From: Aquimarina sp. Aq107
GTDB lineage: Bacteria; Bacteroidota; Bacteroidia; Flavobacteriales; Flavobacteriaceae
Length of the DNA stretch: 64,000 nucleotides
Reading direction: 5' to 3'
NCBI RefSeq assembly: GCF_943733665.1
Contig: NZ_OX030782.1
Span: forward strand, 3,582,501-3,646,500
Every line of letters begins with the position of its first letter. Position 1 is the stretch's first letter. Under the pieces are notes generated by a model. That model was not told the DNA's origin. It worked only from the letters and a program-made list of their open reading frames with translations, and ran no database searches. A program made the translations under genes and the position numbers. This document shows positions 55,389 to 64,000 of the stretch, in pieces.

Positions 55389-56471
55389 ATGCTAATTAAT
55401 AAAAAGAAGCGCATAAAATACTTAGGTTTTGATGACTTTTGGTTTATTATCATCGGAATTTTAATCCTTAGTTTTATTACGGATTACCTATTTAGCAATT
55501 CTTTCGTTCGGCTTCCTTTTGGTAAGGCAATTATTAGTTGGAGTGTATCCCTTTTCTTTTCCACCTGTGATTGGTTTATCATTCGCGCCATCATGATTCT
55601 TTTACGAAAAAGACTCCCCGATTTTAAAGATAATTCGAAGCGTATCTTTTTGTTCTTTATTGCTATTGTGAGTACGGTTTTTCTAGTTGATGTATTCGGC
55701 AATATGGTATTATCTTTTATTTGGGGATTAAACTACAATCCTTTATCAAGAGCTAAAGTATTAGTTCCAGTAATTTTGATTAGCACTATGACTATGGCGA
55801 TATATGAGGCTATCTATTTTTATGTAAGACTAAAAAAATCTATAAGAGATGAGGAACAAGCAAAACAAATGATAGTGCAGGCACAATTGGATACACTTAG
55901 AAATCAAGCTCAGCCACATTTTTTATTTAACACTTTAAATACTCTTAGAGATATCATTGATCAAAACTCTAAAGAAGATGCTAAGGAATTTGTAGATAAA
56001 TTAGCTGATGTCTATAGATTTATATTAGAATCTGGGAATGCAAATTTGACATTATTAAAAAATGAATTAAAATTCGCCAGATCATATATCCACATACAGT
56101 CAGAAAGGTTTGGGGAAAACCTAACAGTGTATTGGGATATTCCAGAAGCCTCATTAAATATGATGATAGTACCGATGAGCCTTCAACTTTTATTAGAAAA
56201 CGCAATAAAGCATAATGTAATTTCTAAATCAAAGCCACTCATCATATCAGTAAAAGTTGAGAACAACTCTTTATATATAACAAATAAGATTCAACCAAAA
56301 TCTACTAAAGTACCATCCACCAAAGTTGGGTTAAAAAACATTGAAAAACGATATGGGTTAATCTCTAATGAACCTATTGAAATAAAAAACGATGGAAACC
56401 ATTTTATTGTTTCCCTTCCATTATTAAAATCATCTGATCAAAAAAACAATTATGCAGATACTGATTATTGA
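55389..56471 (+). CDS. LytS/YehU-type sensor histidine kinase
   Basis: 360 residues. Four membrane helices within about 15-145, a short coiled segment, and the His_kinase domain with phospho-acceptor His177 (QAQPHFLFNTLNTL). It ends in an HATPase-like region (LLLENAIKHN at about 265, then VGLKNIEKRYGL). Senses an unknown membrane or ligand signal and phosphorylates the LytTR regulator, whose gene overlaps by 20 bp. Confidence 0.92.
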   Translation: MLINKKKRIKYLGFDDFWFIIIGILILSFITDYLFSNSFVRLPFGKAIISWSVSLFFSTCDWFIIRAIMILLRKRLPDFKDNSKRIFLFFIAIVSTVFLVDVFGNMVLSFIWGLNYNPLSRAKVLVPVILISTMTMAIYEAIYFYVRLKKSIRDEEQAKQMIVQAQLDTLRNQAQPHFLFNTLNTLRDIIDQNSKEDAKEFVDKLADVYRFILESGNANLTLLKNELKFARSYIHIQSERFGENLTVYWDIPEASLNMMIVPMSLQLLLENAIKHNVISKSKPLIISVKVENNSLYITNKIQPKSTKVPSTKVGLKNIEKRYGLISNEPIEIKNDGNHFIVSLPLLKSSDQKNNYADTDY

Positions 56472-57204
56472 AGATGAACCACGAGCAGCCAACCAACTGC
56501 AAAATAAGCTGAAAGCTGAAAAATTTAATTATGAATTATTAGACATCATTGATACTGTAGAAGATGCAGTACTATGGTTTCATAAAAATAAATCACCCGA
56601 CTTAGTATTTATGGATATTCAGTTAGCTGATGGATTAAGTTTTGAAATTTTTCAAAAAATAGATATTGATGCACCTATCATATTTACTACAGCCTTTGAT
56701 CAATATGCTATCCAAGCATTTAAGGTTAACAGCATAGATTACCTGTTAAAACCAATCCAACAAGAAGAATTAAATCACGCATTGGATAAGTTTAAAAAAT
56801 CTAACAAGCAACCTATAGTTGATCCATTGATCTTAAAAAAACTTCTTGGCAGTATACAAACTACTAATAAAAGAGAAGGTATATTAGTTAAAGAAGGAAA
56901 TGGTTTTACGCAAATTAAAATAGCCGATCTATTATATTTTTATTCTCAGGAGAGTATCACTTTTGGTGTCACTCTGGATAAAAGATTTATTATTGATGAG
57001 ACTATGGATCAATTATTTAGTTCATTAGACACGAATCAATTCTATAGAATTAATCGTGGTCAAATTATCTCTAAAAATTCAATTCAGAAGATAGACTCCT
57101 ATTTCAACCATCGGGTTAAATTAGGAATTCTAAATCCAAGAGATCAGGATTTTATTGTAAGTAGACAAAAAACTAGTGATTTTAAAAACTGGTTAAATAG
57201 TTAA
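56452..57204 (+). CDS. LytTR-family response regulator
   Basis: 250 residues. Receiver domain at about 1-120 with acidic pocket (IIEDE), phosphorylated Asp55 (VFMDIQL) and Lys100 (LLKP). LytTR DNA-binding domain at about 145-248 (ILVKEGNGFTQIKIADLLYF, FYRINRGQIISKNSI). Such regulators bind paired direct repeats about 21-22 bp apart. Partner of the upstream kinase. Likely autoregulates its operon with the two membrane proteins. Confidence 0.93.
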   Translation: MQILIIEDEPRAANQLQNKLKAEKFNYELLDIIDTVEDAVLWFHKNKSPDLVFMDIQLADGLSFEIFQKIDIDAPIIFTTAFDQYAIQAFKVNSIDYLLKPIQQEELNHALDKFKKSNKQPIVDPLILKKLLGSIQTTNKREGILVKEGNGFTQIKIADLLYFYSQESITFGVTLDKRFIIDETMDQLFSSLDTNQFYRINRGQIISKNSIQKIDSYFNHRVKLGILNPRDQDFIVSRQKTSDFKNWLNS

Positions 57205-57206
57205 AT

Positions 57207-58202
57207 TTAGTTTTCAGGAAAACTATTCAGGTTAAGTGTTTTCAATTCTTTATGATCATCTTCATAAATAAAGTATACTTTTAGCTTAGGGTGAGTTTTT
57301 AAAAACGCTATAGATTCTTCTAAACCCATGGACATTAATGCTGTAGCATATGCATCAGCGTCCATACATTTTTCTGTTAATACGGAAACACTTAATAGAT
57401 TAGATTTATGAGGATATCCTGTTTTTGTATCTATAATATGAGCATATCTGTTTCCGTATTCATCAACCTTAAATTTGCGATAACTACCAGAAGTTGCCAT
57501 TGCTTCATCCTCTAAATAAATAACTTTACTATAAGATTGCGTTTGATCAAAATTAGGATCTTCGACTCCTATTTTCCAAGATTGTTCTTTAATTAAATTA
57601 CTTCCTTTTCCCCTGATCTCACCTCCTATTTCAACCAGATAGTTTTCTATTTTTTTTGATTCTAAAAAATCTGCAAATACATCCACCGCATACCCTTTTG
57701 CTAATGCATTAAAATCAATAAAAGTATTCTTATGTTGTTTTATAACCTTATCCTTTTGTAAAGTAACTTTATCCAACCCAACAGAAACCAATAAACTATC
57801 TATTTTAATGCTATCTAATGCTACTATTTTACCTTCTGGTCCAAAATCCCACGCATTTACTAAAACTCCAATAGTAGGATCAAAAACTCCATTTGTTTCT
57901 TTATAAATTCTTTTAGATGCTTTAAATACAGTTTGGAAATGATCATCAATAGTAACTGTCGCATCTCCTTGATTAATTCTAGAAATATCAGAATCATTTT
58001 GATAGGTAGACATAGAAGTATTGATAACCGTTACTATACTATCATATGATTTTGATAGATCTATTTTTTTTGAATCAATAAACTGAACCGAAAAGGTAGT
58101 TCCAAATGCATTTCCGTTGGTATAATTCAAATGCTGTTCTGGTTCCTTATTGCATGAAAACAAGCATATCACTAAAAGTAAAAAAAGGAAATTACGAATC
58201 AT
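57207..58202 (-). CDS. apbE: FAD:protein FMN transferase (ApbE)
   Basis: 331 residues. Lipobox LFSC (Cys17). ApbE blocks: MSTYQNDSDISRINQ, GVFDPTIGVLVNAWDFGPEG, FNALAKGYAVD, YLVEIGGEIRGKG, ATSGSYRKF, HIIDTKTGYP and DADAYATALMSMG. Attaches FMN through a phosphoester to Thr of NqrB/NqrC or RnfG-type proteins in the periplasm, Mg-dependent. Preceded by the 125-residue gene below; the nqr operon itself is not in the window. Confidence 0.95.
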   Translation of the reverse strand: MIRNFLFLLLVICLFSCNKEPEQHLNYTNGNAFGTTFSVQFIDSKKIDLSKSYDSIVTVINTSMSTYQNDSDISRINQGDATVTIDDHFQTVFKASKRIYKETNGVFDPTIGVLVNAWDFGPEGKIVALDSIKIDSLLVSVGLDKVTLQKDKVIKQHKNTFIDFNALAKGYAVDVFADFLESKKIENYLVEIGGEIRGKGSNLIKEQSWKIGVEDPNFDQTQSYSKVIYLEDEAMATSGSYRKFKVDEYGNRYAHIIDTKTGYPHKSNLLSVSVLTEKCMDADAYATALMSMGLEESIAFLKTHPKLKVYFIYEDDHKELKTLNLNSFPEN

Positions 58203-58207
58203 GTTAT

Positions 58208-58585
58208 TTAATTGAGATGAGTTTCTATTACTTGTAATCCAGCATATTCCATTGCATATGCTTCATTTAAGAAAACAGGTTTATTTGGGTTTTCGGAATT
58301 TTGTAATCCCACACCCGCATAAAAAACCTTAGCTTCTTGTTCTCTGGCGTGCTTTTTAAACGCTTCCATCCAAACCATATCATAATTATGCGGATTATCT
58401 GGATAAGATATAGCCTTTACAATTACAAAATATCGTTGATTCGATGTATCAATACATACAAACTGTGGATGTTTCCCTAACTTACTATTAATAGCAATAA
58501 ACTCGAAACCCTTTTTTTCCAATTCTTCTCCAACAATATTCATTGCTAGATTATGAAGTTCTTGTTTGGTTAAAATCCTACTCAT
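58208..58585 (-). CDS. Small conserved protein of nqr/apbE neighbourhoods
   Basis: 125 residues, soluble, no signal peptide or membrane helix. It looks like a small restriction-endonuclease-like or nuclease-fold alpha/beta protein (LGKHPQFVCIDTSNQRYFVI, VKAISYPDNPHNYD), but catalytic residues are not certain. I recall homologues annotated as NqrF only because of position. Five bp before apbE and in one operon with it. Function unknown. Confidence 0.6.
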   Translation of the reverse strand: MSRILTKQELHNLAMNIVGEELEKKGFEFIAINSKLGKHPQFVCIDTSNQRYFVIVKAISYPDNPHNYDMVWMEAFKKHAREQEAKVFYAGVGLQNSENPNKPVFLNEAYAMEYAGLQVIETHLN

Positions 58586-58619
58586 AGAAGGACAAAGATA
58601 GTACTATTAAGGTGTTTTC

Positions 58620-61600
58620 TTAAAATTTTAAACTTCCAATCTCAATTTCTGCCTCTTGTTTACCCAACCTTACAATACTTACTTTTTTTGATTCGTTTTT
58701 CTTTCCATAATTCGTAAACATAGTTACTTTTAAAATCGTTGGACCGGATATTTTTTGCACATTATCGGCATAATAATCAATCATTACTTTATAGTTCCCT
58801 TTTATAGCTTTTTTAAGCATATATTCTTCTGGACCGTACCCTTCAGTCATATCTTCGGATAATCTACCTCCTATTTCTGTTTCTTTATTGCTATAATACC
58901 CCTTTTCTTCATTTGGATCTATAACCCATAAATCAATATCTGTATCATTATGATTCCAATCAATTACTACTCTTACATCTACCGGAATTTCTTTAAACAC
59001 CTTTTCTACCGATTTTGGTAGTTTAAGTTTCTTTTTATACTTATATACCAATCTATTGAGTTCTACATAAGCCAATTGTTCAATTCCCAAAAAACGTTCA
59101 TCTTCATCTTTTTCTAACAAATCCCCATTATGAATTTTATATAAGAGATCAAAACTCTTTTGAAACTCACCGATACTTTCATAAACCAAAGCTAGGTCTC
59201 TATAGGATTGCGGCTCTTCTGGTCTCAATTCTAATATTTTCTCATATACAAAGACAGCCAGTTCATTTTGTTCAAAATATTCTAATTTATAAGCCAATGC
59301 TCTCATTAATTCATGATTATCCAAGTCTTTTTCAATCAGATTAGTTAATATCTTGATTGCTATCTCAGGAGCTTCTCTTTCATCAAAAAAGTCGGCTACA
59401 TCAAGGTAAAATGAAGGAGTATTGGCATATTGACTTCTAATCTCTAAATATTTAGCATATGCTAAATCAACAGTCTCTTCTTTTGCTAACTTCGCTAGAT
59501 AAGGAGCTTCAGGATTCCAAGACTTTAATTCTATTTTTTCTGAAATTTTTTGATTTAACTGTTCAATTTTTTCTAAGTTATTTTTCTTCCCTTCTTTTGT
59601 AGTAATAACAATAATACCATTATTCCCCGCAGAACCATACAATGCTTCTCCTGCTGCTTCTTTTAAAACCTGCATAGATTCTATTTGATTAGGCAGTAAT
59701 TCATTCGTTGGGTTTCCCTGAACAGGTACACCATCAACTATATAAAGAGGTTTAGAATTTGAAGTAATTGAGGATACACCTCTAACTACTACAGATGAAT
59801 TTGTTCCTGGTTGCGAATTATCCACCTGAACTCCAGCAACAGCTTCAGAAAATGATTGATTTGTAACAGTAACGACTGATGCTGTCATCGATTTTCGTTT
59901 CTGAGCGCCATAACCAATCACCACTACTTCTTCTAACTGCGATGCATCTTCCTCTAACTTAATTTGTAGGTTACTCGAATTGGTAGTAGCAATTTTTTTA
60001 GAAGCAAATCCAACATATGATATATTTAATTCTTGTGTGACTTCAGCATTAATTCTGAAATTTCCATCAAAATCTGTTTGAGTACCATTATTAGTTTCTT
60101 CTACCCATACATTTACTCCTGGCAATGGCAAACCCTTGTCGTCAGTAATCACACCAGATACAATTCTTTTTGTTACGTCAATTCTATTTCTACTCGTTTC
60201 TATTGATACGCTTGTCTCATCAGTTGTCGGTTCTCGGGAGGTATCAATACTAGTGTCTTGTTGTGTACTTTGATTATTACTTGTATTTCTATTATTAATT
60301 TGATTTTTGGGCTTTTGTACTTTCTTCGGAAATTGTGTTATGTACCACGTCCATAAATCTTCATAATCTTCAAACAAATCTGCTCGTCTCTCTTCAATTT
60401 TTCCCTTTTTATATAATTCTTCTTCCTCAATATTCACAATCCATTCTTTATAGTCAGCTTTTAACTCTTGTGGAGGTTCTATACGGTATTTAACATAATC
60501 TTCTATTCTATCTAAAATTAACATAGAAGTGTATTCTGTGACTAATTTATATTGTTTTGCTAAAGAGATAATTTTTCCCCTATTCTCTTTTTTATTTTTA
60601 TTTAAAAATGTGAGTTTTTGTTTTGCCCATAGTCTTCTTATGGTCTTATCTTCTGTTTCAGGAGATATGAAAATTTTAAATTCTTCTGTTACTTTATTCC
60701 CATATCCAAAAAGTAATTTGACTGTAGTATTTTCTTTAAACTTTCCGGTTAAAGAAAAATCAGATAGCACATTTATATTTTGATTCGGATATACCTCTTC
60801 TACCATACCATTCTTGGTTATTCCTAAAAACTGATAGGTTTCATGTTTTAAAATTTCCAAAGCATTCTTAGCAGAAAATCTAGTAAGGTTTATATAATTA
60901 CCTCCTGAAGTTGTTGCAATTTCATTCATAAATTCGTGATCCCCAGAAACAGAAGAATTTACAGTATAAATACTTCTATTAATCTTCTTTGTAAAACCGC
61001 CTAGATTGATTAACCCATCGGTAAAAAACAAAACTTCTTCAGATCTTATTTTCATATTATCTAAGAAACCCAAAGAAGTACCTCCATCATATGCTAGTCC
61101 TTCTATCTGCTCTTTTAAAATAGACCAATTTCCATTAGCAATCCCGAACTCTTTAGTGTTATGCATTGAGTTACTAAAAGATATAAATTCCACTTTTACA
61201 TTTTGTAAATAATTAAAATACAAATCCAACAGTTCTAGTTCTTTTTTAATTTTCCTATGATTATTAGAAAATGAAGAGTCCCATAAAATTGTAATACTGT
61301 TTGGTTTTTCCTTTAATCTGGAATTGGGCTTTAACTGTTGATTAATATAGAAAAAATCATCATAAGTAATTACTTGTCTTGAACCTACATTTTTAGGAAT
61401 ATCAATAATAATTGAAGAAGAAGCTATATAGTTCTTTTTACTTATTAATGCCTTGTATTTATTACCCTCCTGATGAAAAACTATATCATCATTATTTGTC
61501 TGCGGCTTTTCATCTCCATAAACAGCTATATCAATCAAAAATTCATCAAGAGTATCTGTGAAACTAAGAGGCAATTCGTAAAGCTTAGAATTATTCTTGC

Positions 61601-62051
61601 TGTACAATTCTTGTTCATAAGTAATCACAATATTCTTATACTTTTTTGGTAAAATCGGATAAATTCTAGCTTTATAATTATTTCCTTGTGTCTTTTCCAA
61701 AAGACCAGGATCGATATTTTGTCTTACAGTACTTTCATAAGCAACTCGTGCCAATTCTTTTTCTACAATAACCGCTTCTCTCATTTTATCATTGACATCC
61801 ATAGTAAATCCAGATACTGATTGTCCCTGCCCCAAAGGAAATACCAATTCACCCTCCAACGTCCTATCCAATTCGTTATAGAATTTCATATCGTATGTAG
61901 TAGTAGCAAAATTTCCAACAATTTTTACATCTACCTTTAAAACAGAAAGTCTCAACTCAGTAGAATCTTTTAATTGAATAACAGGAGCTTCCTGACTTAG
62001 TAATTTTGTTAAAGAAACAAGAAACGTAAATAGTATTAATGATTTTTTCAT
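58620..62051 (-). CDS. VIT-vWA-carboxypeptidase-regulatory-TonB plug-TPR-DUF2135 fusion protein
   Basis: 1143 residues. Signal peptide at 1-20. VIT domain at about 25-160 (LEGELVFPLGQGQSVSGFTM, YKNIVITYEQELYS). A vWA-like domain at about 250-420 (ILWDSSFSNN, EEVLFFTDGLINLGGF); its MIDAS motif DxSxS is altered to DSSFS. A CarboxypepD_reg domain at about 625-700 (GVITDDKGLPLPGVNVWVEE). A SusC-type plug at about 700-815 (VVVIGYGAQKRKSMTASVV, LYIVDGVPVQGNP, EALYGSAGNNGIIVITTKEG) with no barrel after it. TPR-like helices at about 880-1000. DUF2135 at about 1015-1130 (VRVVIDWNHNDTDIDLWVID). The missing barrel means it is not a transporter. Probably a periplasmic or surface scaffold. Confidence 0.85.
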   Translation of the reverse strand: MKKSLILFTFLVSLTKLLSQEAPVIQLKDSTELRLSVLKVDVKIVGNFATTTYDMKFYNELDRTLEGELVFPLGQGQSVSGFTMDVNDKMREAVIVEKELARVAYESTVRQNIDPGLLEKTQGNNYKARIYPILPKKYKNIVITYEQELYSKNNSKLYELPLSFTDTLDEFLIDIAVYGDEKPQTNNDDIVFHQEGNKYKALISKKNYIASSSIIIDIPKNVGSRQVITYDDFFYINQQLKPNSRLKEKPNSITILWDSSFSNNHRKIKKELELLDLYFNYLQNVKVEFISFSNSMHNTKEFGIANGNWSILKEQIEGLAYDGGTSLGFLDNMKIRSEEVLFFTDGLINLGGFTKKINRSIYTVNSSVSGDHEFMNEIATTSGGNYINLTRFSAKNALEILKHETYQFLGITKNGMVEEVYPNQNINVLSDFSLTGKFKENTTVKLLFGYGNKVTEEFKIFISPETEDKTIRRLWAKQKLTFLNKNKKENRGKIISLAKQYKLVTEYTSMLILDRIEDYVKYRIEPPQELKADYKEWIVNIEEEELYKKGKIEERRADLFEDYEDLWTWYITQFPKKVQKPKNQINNRNTSNNQSTQQDTSIDTSREPTTDETSVSIETSRNRIDVTKRIVSGVITDDKGLPLPGVNVWVEETNNGTQTDFDGNFRINAEVTQELNISYVGFASKKIATTNSSNLQIKLEEDASQLEEVVVIGYGAQKRKSMTASVVTVTNQSFSEAVAGVQVDNSQPGTNSSVVVRGVSSITSNSKPLYIVDGVPVQGNPTNELLPNQIESMQVLKEAAGEALYGSAGNNGIIVITTKEGKKNNLEKIEQLNQKISEKIELKSWNPEAPYLAKLAKEETVDLAYAKYLEIRSQYANTPSFYLDVADFFDEREAPEIAIKILTNLIEKDLDNHELMRALAYKLEYFEQNELAVFVYEKILELRPEEPQSYRDLALVYESIGEFQKSFDLLYKIHNGDLLEKDEDERFLGIEQLAYVELNRLVYKYKKKLKLPKSVEKVFKEIPVDVRVVIDWNHNDTDIDLWVIDPNEEKGYYSNKETEIGGRLSEDMTEGYGPEEYMLKKAIKGNYKVMIDYYADNVQKISGPTILKVTMFTNYGKKNESKKVSIVRLGKQEAEIEIGSLKF

Positions 62052-62149
62052 GATTGGTTTGTTTTCTATTTAGAATAAAACTCAACATTATTAATCATTC
62101 ATAAAACCAGAAATGAGTGAAGTAACCTTTTGATTTAGTAAACGCAACT

Positions 62150-63025
62150 TTATTTAAACCTTATAAATACACCTTTTTCAAAATAATAACTTGGGGTATA
62201 AATAGTAGTATTTTCTTCAAATCGATACCAAGGAGAAATATCAGTATCTTCAAAATTCTTAAGCAAGCATACATTCTGTGCTGGTGTGTTTCCTTGTGCT
62301 AACAAAAATAGTTTCTGCCCTTGATCATTTACTATTTCATCTACTATTATTTCTATATGACCAGGAGTTCCTGGGTTTACTAGCATATCACCAATAGTCA
62401 AATCCTTTATCTTCACTTTTGGTAATTCTGTATATAAAGACAAAGTTCCTGCATACGTATAAACAAGATTCAAATATTTATAAAAATTTGATTTGGAAGA
62501 ATTCGGGGTAGCTGTTTTATGAAAAATTACTTTATTGCCTTTAATTTTAGGACGAAAGCCTGCTGCGTATTTTTTCCAAGAACAATAATGCCCTGAAGTA
62601 AAATTGAATCCTATCTCATCTTGTCTATTCGCATCCCACAGGTACTCCGCTCTCATTCTCATTAAAGCATCCGCACATTGTTGTAATCCATTAGCAGGAA
62701 CAGGAATTTCTAAAATGGCATCATGCCAATTCTGTGCAAAATATCTAGTGTTATCATAATTAATAATGGGTGACCCATGCTTTTTTAATTGATAATTACG
62801 AAGATATTCCTGAAAAGAACCATCAGGATATACTTTTCTTTTATATCCCTCTGGAAGCTTAACTCTTGTAGAAATCGAATCACCTTCTTCATCAATATAA
62901 TCAGGAACTGAAACTATATTTTTAACAACTCCTTTAACATGGTTAGTAAGATGTTTCCCTTTTGAAGTTGTTCTAATAATGAGTATTAAAACGATTATTA
63001 CCAAAACTAAACCAATTCTTTTCAT
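62150..63025 (-). CDS. DUF4846 family protein, membrane-anchored
   Basis: 291 residues. One N-terminal membrane segment (about 4-20). The DUF4846 body includes RVKLPEGYKRKVYPDGSFQE, QNCADALMRMRAEYLW-like QQCADALMRMRAEYLWDANR, INFTSGHYCSWKKYAAG-like FTSGHYCSWKKYAAGFRP, and TPGHIEIIVDE with His in a possible catalytic or binding position. Function unknown; the family is widespread in Bacteroidetes. On the same strand as the VIT fusion gene, 99 bp apart. Confidence 0.85.
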   Translation of the reverse strand: MKRIGLVLVIIVLILIIRTTSKGKHLTNHVKGVVKNIVSVPDYIDEEGDSISTRVKLPEGYKRKVYPDGSFQEYLRNYQLKKHGSPIINYDNTRYFAQNWHDAILEIPVPANGLQQCADALMRMRAEYLWDANRQDEIGFNFTSGHYCSWKKYAAGFRPKIKGNKVIFHKTATPNSSKSNFYKYLNLVYTYAGTLSLYTELPKVKIKDLTIGDMLVNPGTPGHIEIIVDEIVNDQGQKLFLLAQGNTPAQNVCLLKNFEDTDISPWYRFEENTTIYTPSYYFEKGVFIRFK

Positions 63026-63039
63026 AGAGAACCAAATTA

Positions 63040-64000
63040 CTAATTCTTATCATTTCTATCTTTCCTCCAATCTAGGAGATATAAAAATGCTGAAAGTAAT
63101 ATTAAAACTATTGAAATAATCCAATCATATTGTGACGCCCACTCAAAAGCAACTTTTACCTGACCATCTTTAAGTGTTTTTTCTAGTTGAAAAGAATAAC
63201 TCAACTTAAGAACCAATAAAGAAATAGCTAATCCAAGCGAAAACCGTGCTGCTCTAAAAAACCTTCTTTCGGGATTCCCTTTCAATAATAAGACAGAAGT
63301 TATCAAAATAAAACAAATAATAAACGAAATAAAAGGTTCCAATTCGAAAAAAAAAGATAATAATATGGCCCCAAAAACTCCTCCTAACAAGCCTAATGCT
63401 AAACGTGACATCCACCACAACTCAAACCATTTAGTGCTCTTTCTTTCATTTTTTATTAATGATTCCCTTATTTGTTCAGCTCCTTCAATATTATTCAACC
63501 CTTTTTTATCATTATAGTAAATAGTATTGATACTTCCTGAACCAAAATTAAAATTTTTAGTTTCTTTGGATTGATCTGATAAGGAGTTGGTATTATCATA
63601 CTCATAATTATCTAACAATCCATTCACATGAACTGTTTCAAATGGTGGCTTTAAACATCCTATTAAATATTTCCCATACTTGATATGATCTATAATATTA
63701 TTATAATTATAAAAGTGTGGTTCATCAGAATCAACACAAGCTTTACAATTACAGGGAACTAGTTTTTCTACATTTATACCATCATAAGACGAATTTAATT
63801 TATCGATTTCAGAGGAAATAATACTAATAAGTTCTTTTTTATTTACCCCACTTACTCTGACAATTATTAAATTTTGAGCAAATTTCTCTTCGATTAGACC
63901 AATTGCATCATCTTTTTGAAGAATGACTCCATTCTTCCAGCTATTATCTTCATTTTTTAAATAAATATGAGAGCGTACAATAAAACGGCTAATTAAACCC
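63040..64000 (-). CDS. C-terminal part of a Roco (ROC-COR)-like protein with membrane tail, partial
   Basis: The frame stays open from 63040 to the right edge, so the gene is cut by the window (about 319 residues visible). An internal GTG at 63627 only looks like a start. Visible: IYLKNEDNSWKNGVILQK, VRVSGVNKKELISIISSEID, then LVPCNCKACVDSDEPHFYNY and FETVHVNGLLDN. These match what I recall of the end of bacterial COR domains (W+xGVxL; PCNCxxC...PHFY). After a Ser/Asn-rich linker come four hydrophobic helices (about the last 105 residues), an unusual tail. The ROC GTPase and any leucine-rich repeats would be beyond the window. Confidence 0.6.
   Translation of the reverse strand, partial: GLISRFIVRSHIYLKNEDNSWKNGVILQKDDAIGLIEEKFAQNLIIVRVSGVNKKELISIISSEIDKLNSSYDGINVEKLVPCNCKACVDSDEPHFYNYNNIIDHIKYGKYLIGCLKPPFETVHVNGLLDNYEYDNTNSLSDQSKETKNFNFGSGSINTIYYNDKKGLNNIEGAEQIRESLIKNERKSTKWFELWWMSRLALGLLGGVFGAILLSFFFELEPFISFIICFILITSVLLLKGNPERRFFRAARFSLGLAISLLVLKLSYSFQLEKTLKDGQVKVAFEWASQYDWIISIVLILLSAFLYLLDWRKDRNDKN

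Noticed and set aside
63625..63627. GTG start giving a complete 195-residue membrane protein at the right edge
   Set aside because: The same frame is open upstream to position 64000 with COR-like motifs, so this is an internal codon of a longer gene.

Overview
The window reads as chromosome of a marine-type Flavobacteriaceae bacterium; Aquimarina or a close relative is a guess, the family assignment is firmer. The DNA is AT-rich. Several genes carry Bacteroidetes promoter boxes of the form TAnnTTTG. Type IX secretion (T9SS) sorting domains of both type A (7405-8592) and type B (40836-42017) are present. There is a SusC-style TonB plug signature, a DUF6702 protein beside an M1 peptidase, and many lipoproteins with short lipoboxes.

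Region by region. 1-1395: the tail of an AraC regulator, then kynureninase. 1545-8991: an accessory island. It holds an ECF sigma factor with a TPR/membrane partner, two Cys-rich lipoproteins plus a broken third copy, an exported TPR-CHAT (caspase-like) protein, and a T9SS protein. Two small Cys-rich peptides with double-glycine leaders bracket it, each preceded by the same RNA-like stem-loop. Three island genes share a bipartite promoter motif, GGGTAAC-N14-TGAACTA. 9045-18329: housekeeping and exported peptidases (O-methyltransferase, S8 lipoprotein, TatA, M1, DUF6702, two carboxypeptidase-regulatory-like proteins, PepE, glutaminase). 18319-27448: a glycan or glycosylation cluster (two GT2 enzymes, WlbA/WlbB-type sugar enzymes, a TMTC-like membrane protein, a flippase-like membrane protein, a methyltransferase). 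27632-27704: tRNA-Gly(TCC).

28058-42017: a surface-structure cluster. The first gene encodes about 2843 residues, of which about 781 consecutive Gly-X-Y triplets form a bacterial collagen. It is followed 7 bp later by a 1269-residue Calx-beta/SdrD-B/beta-helix protein, then by a protein with a type B T9SS domain. The first and third genes share an upstream direct-repeat motif, so they are probably co-regulated. The surrounding DNA is AT-rich, but the collagen array is visibly GC-rich and built from near-identical 45-bp units with larger block duplications.

42387-64000: ClpP-like protease, a Tat-exported VanY-like peptidase, a CAP lipoprotein, an M48 protease, an ankyrin protein, GpmI, a sigma/FecR pair without a SusC/D partner, a lipoprotein, methionine aminopeptidase, a methyltransferase, an orphan ECF sigma factor, an ABA4-like membrane protein in one operon with a LytS/LytTR two-component pair, ApbE, a large VIT-vWA-plug-TPR-DUF2135 fusion, DUF4846, and the C-terminus of a Roco-like protein running off the right edge. 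No insertion sequence, prophage, CRISPR array or rRNA was seen. The best candidates for an undescribed system are the sigma/CHAT/peptide island and the collagen cluster.
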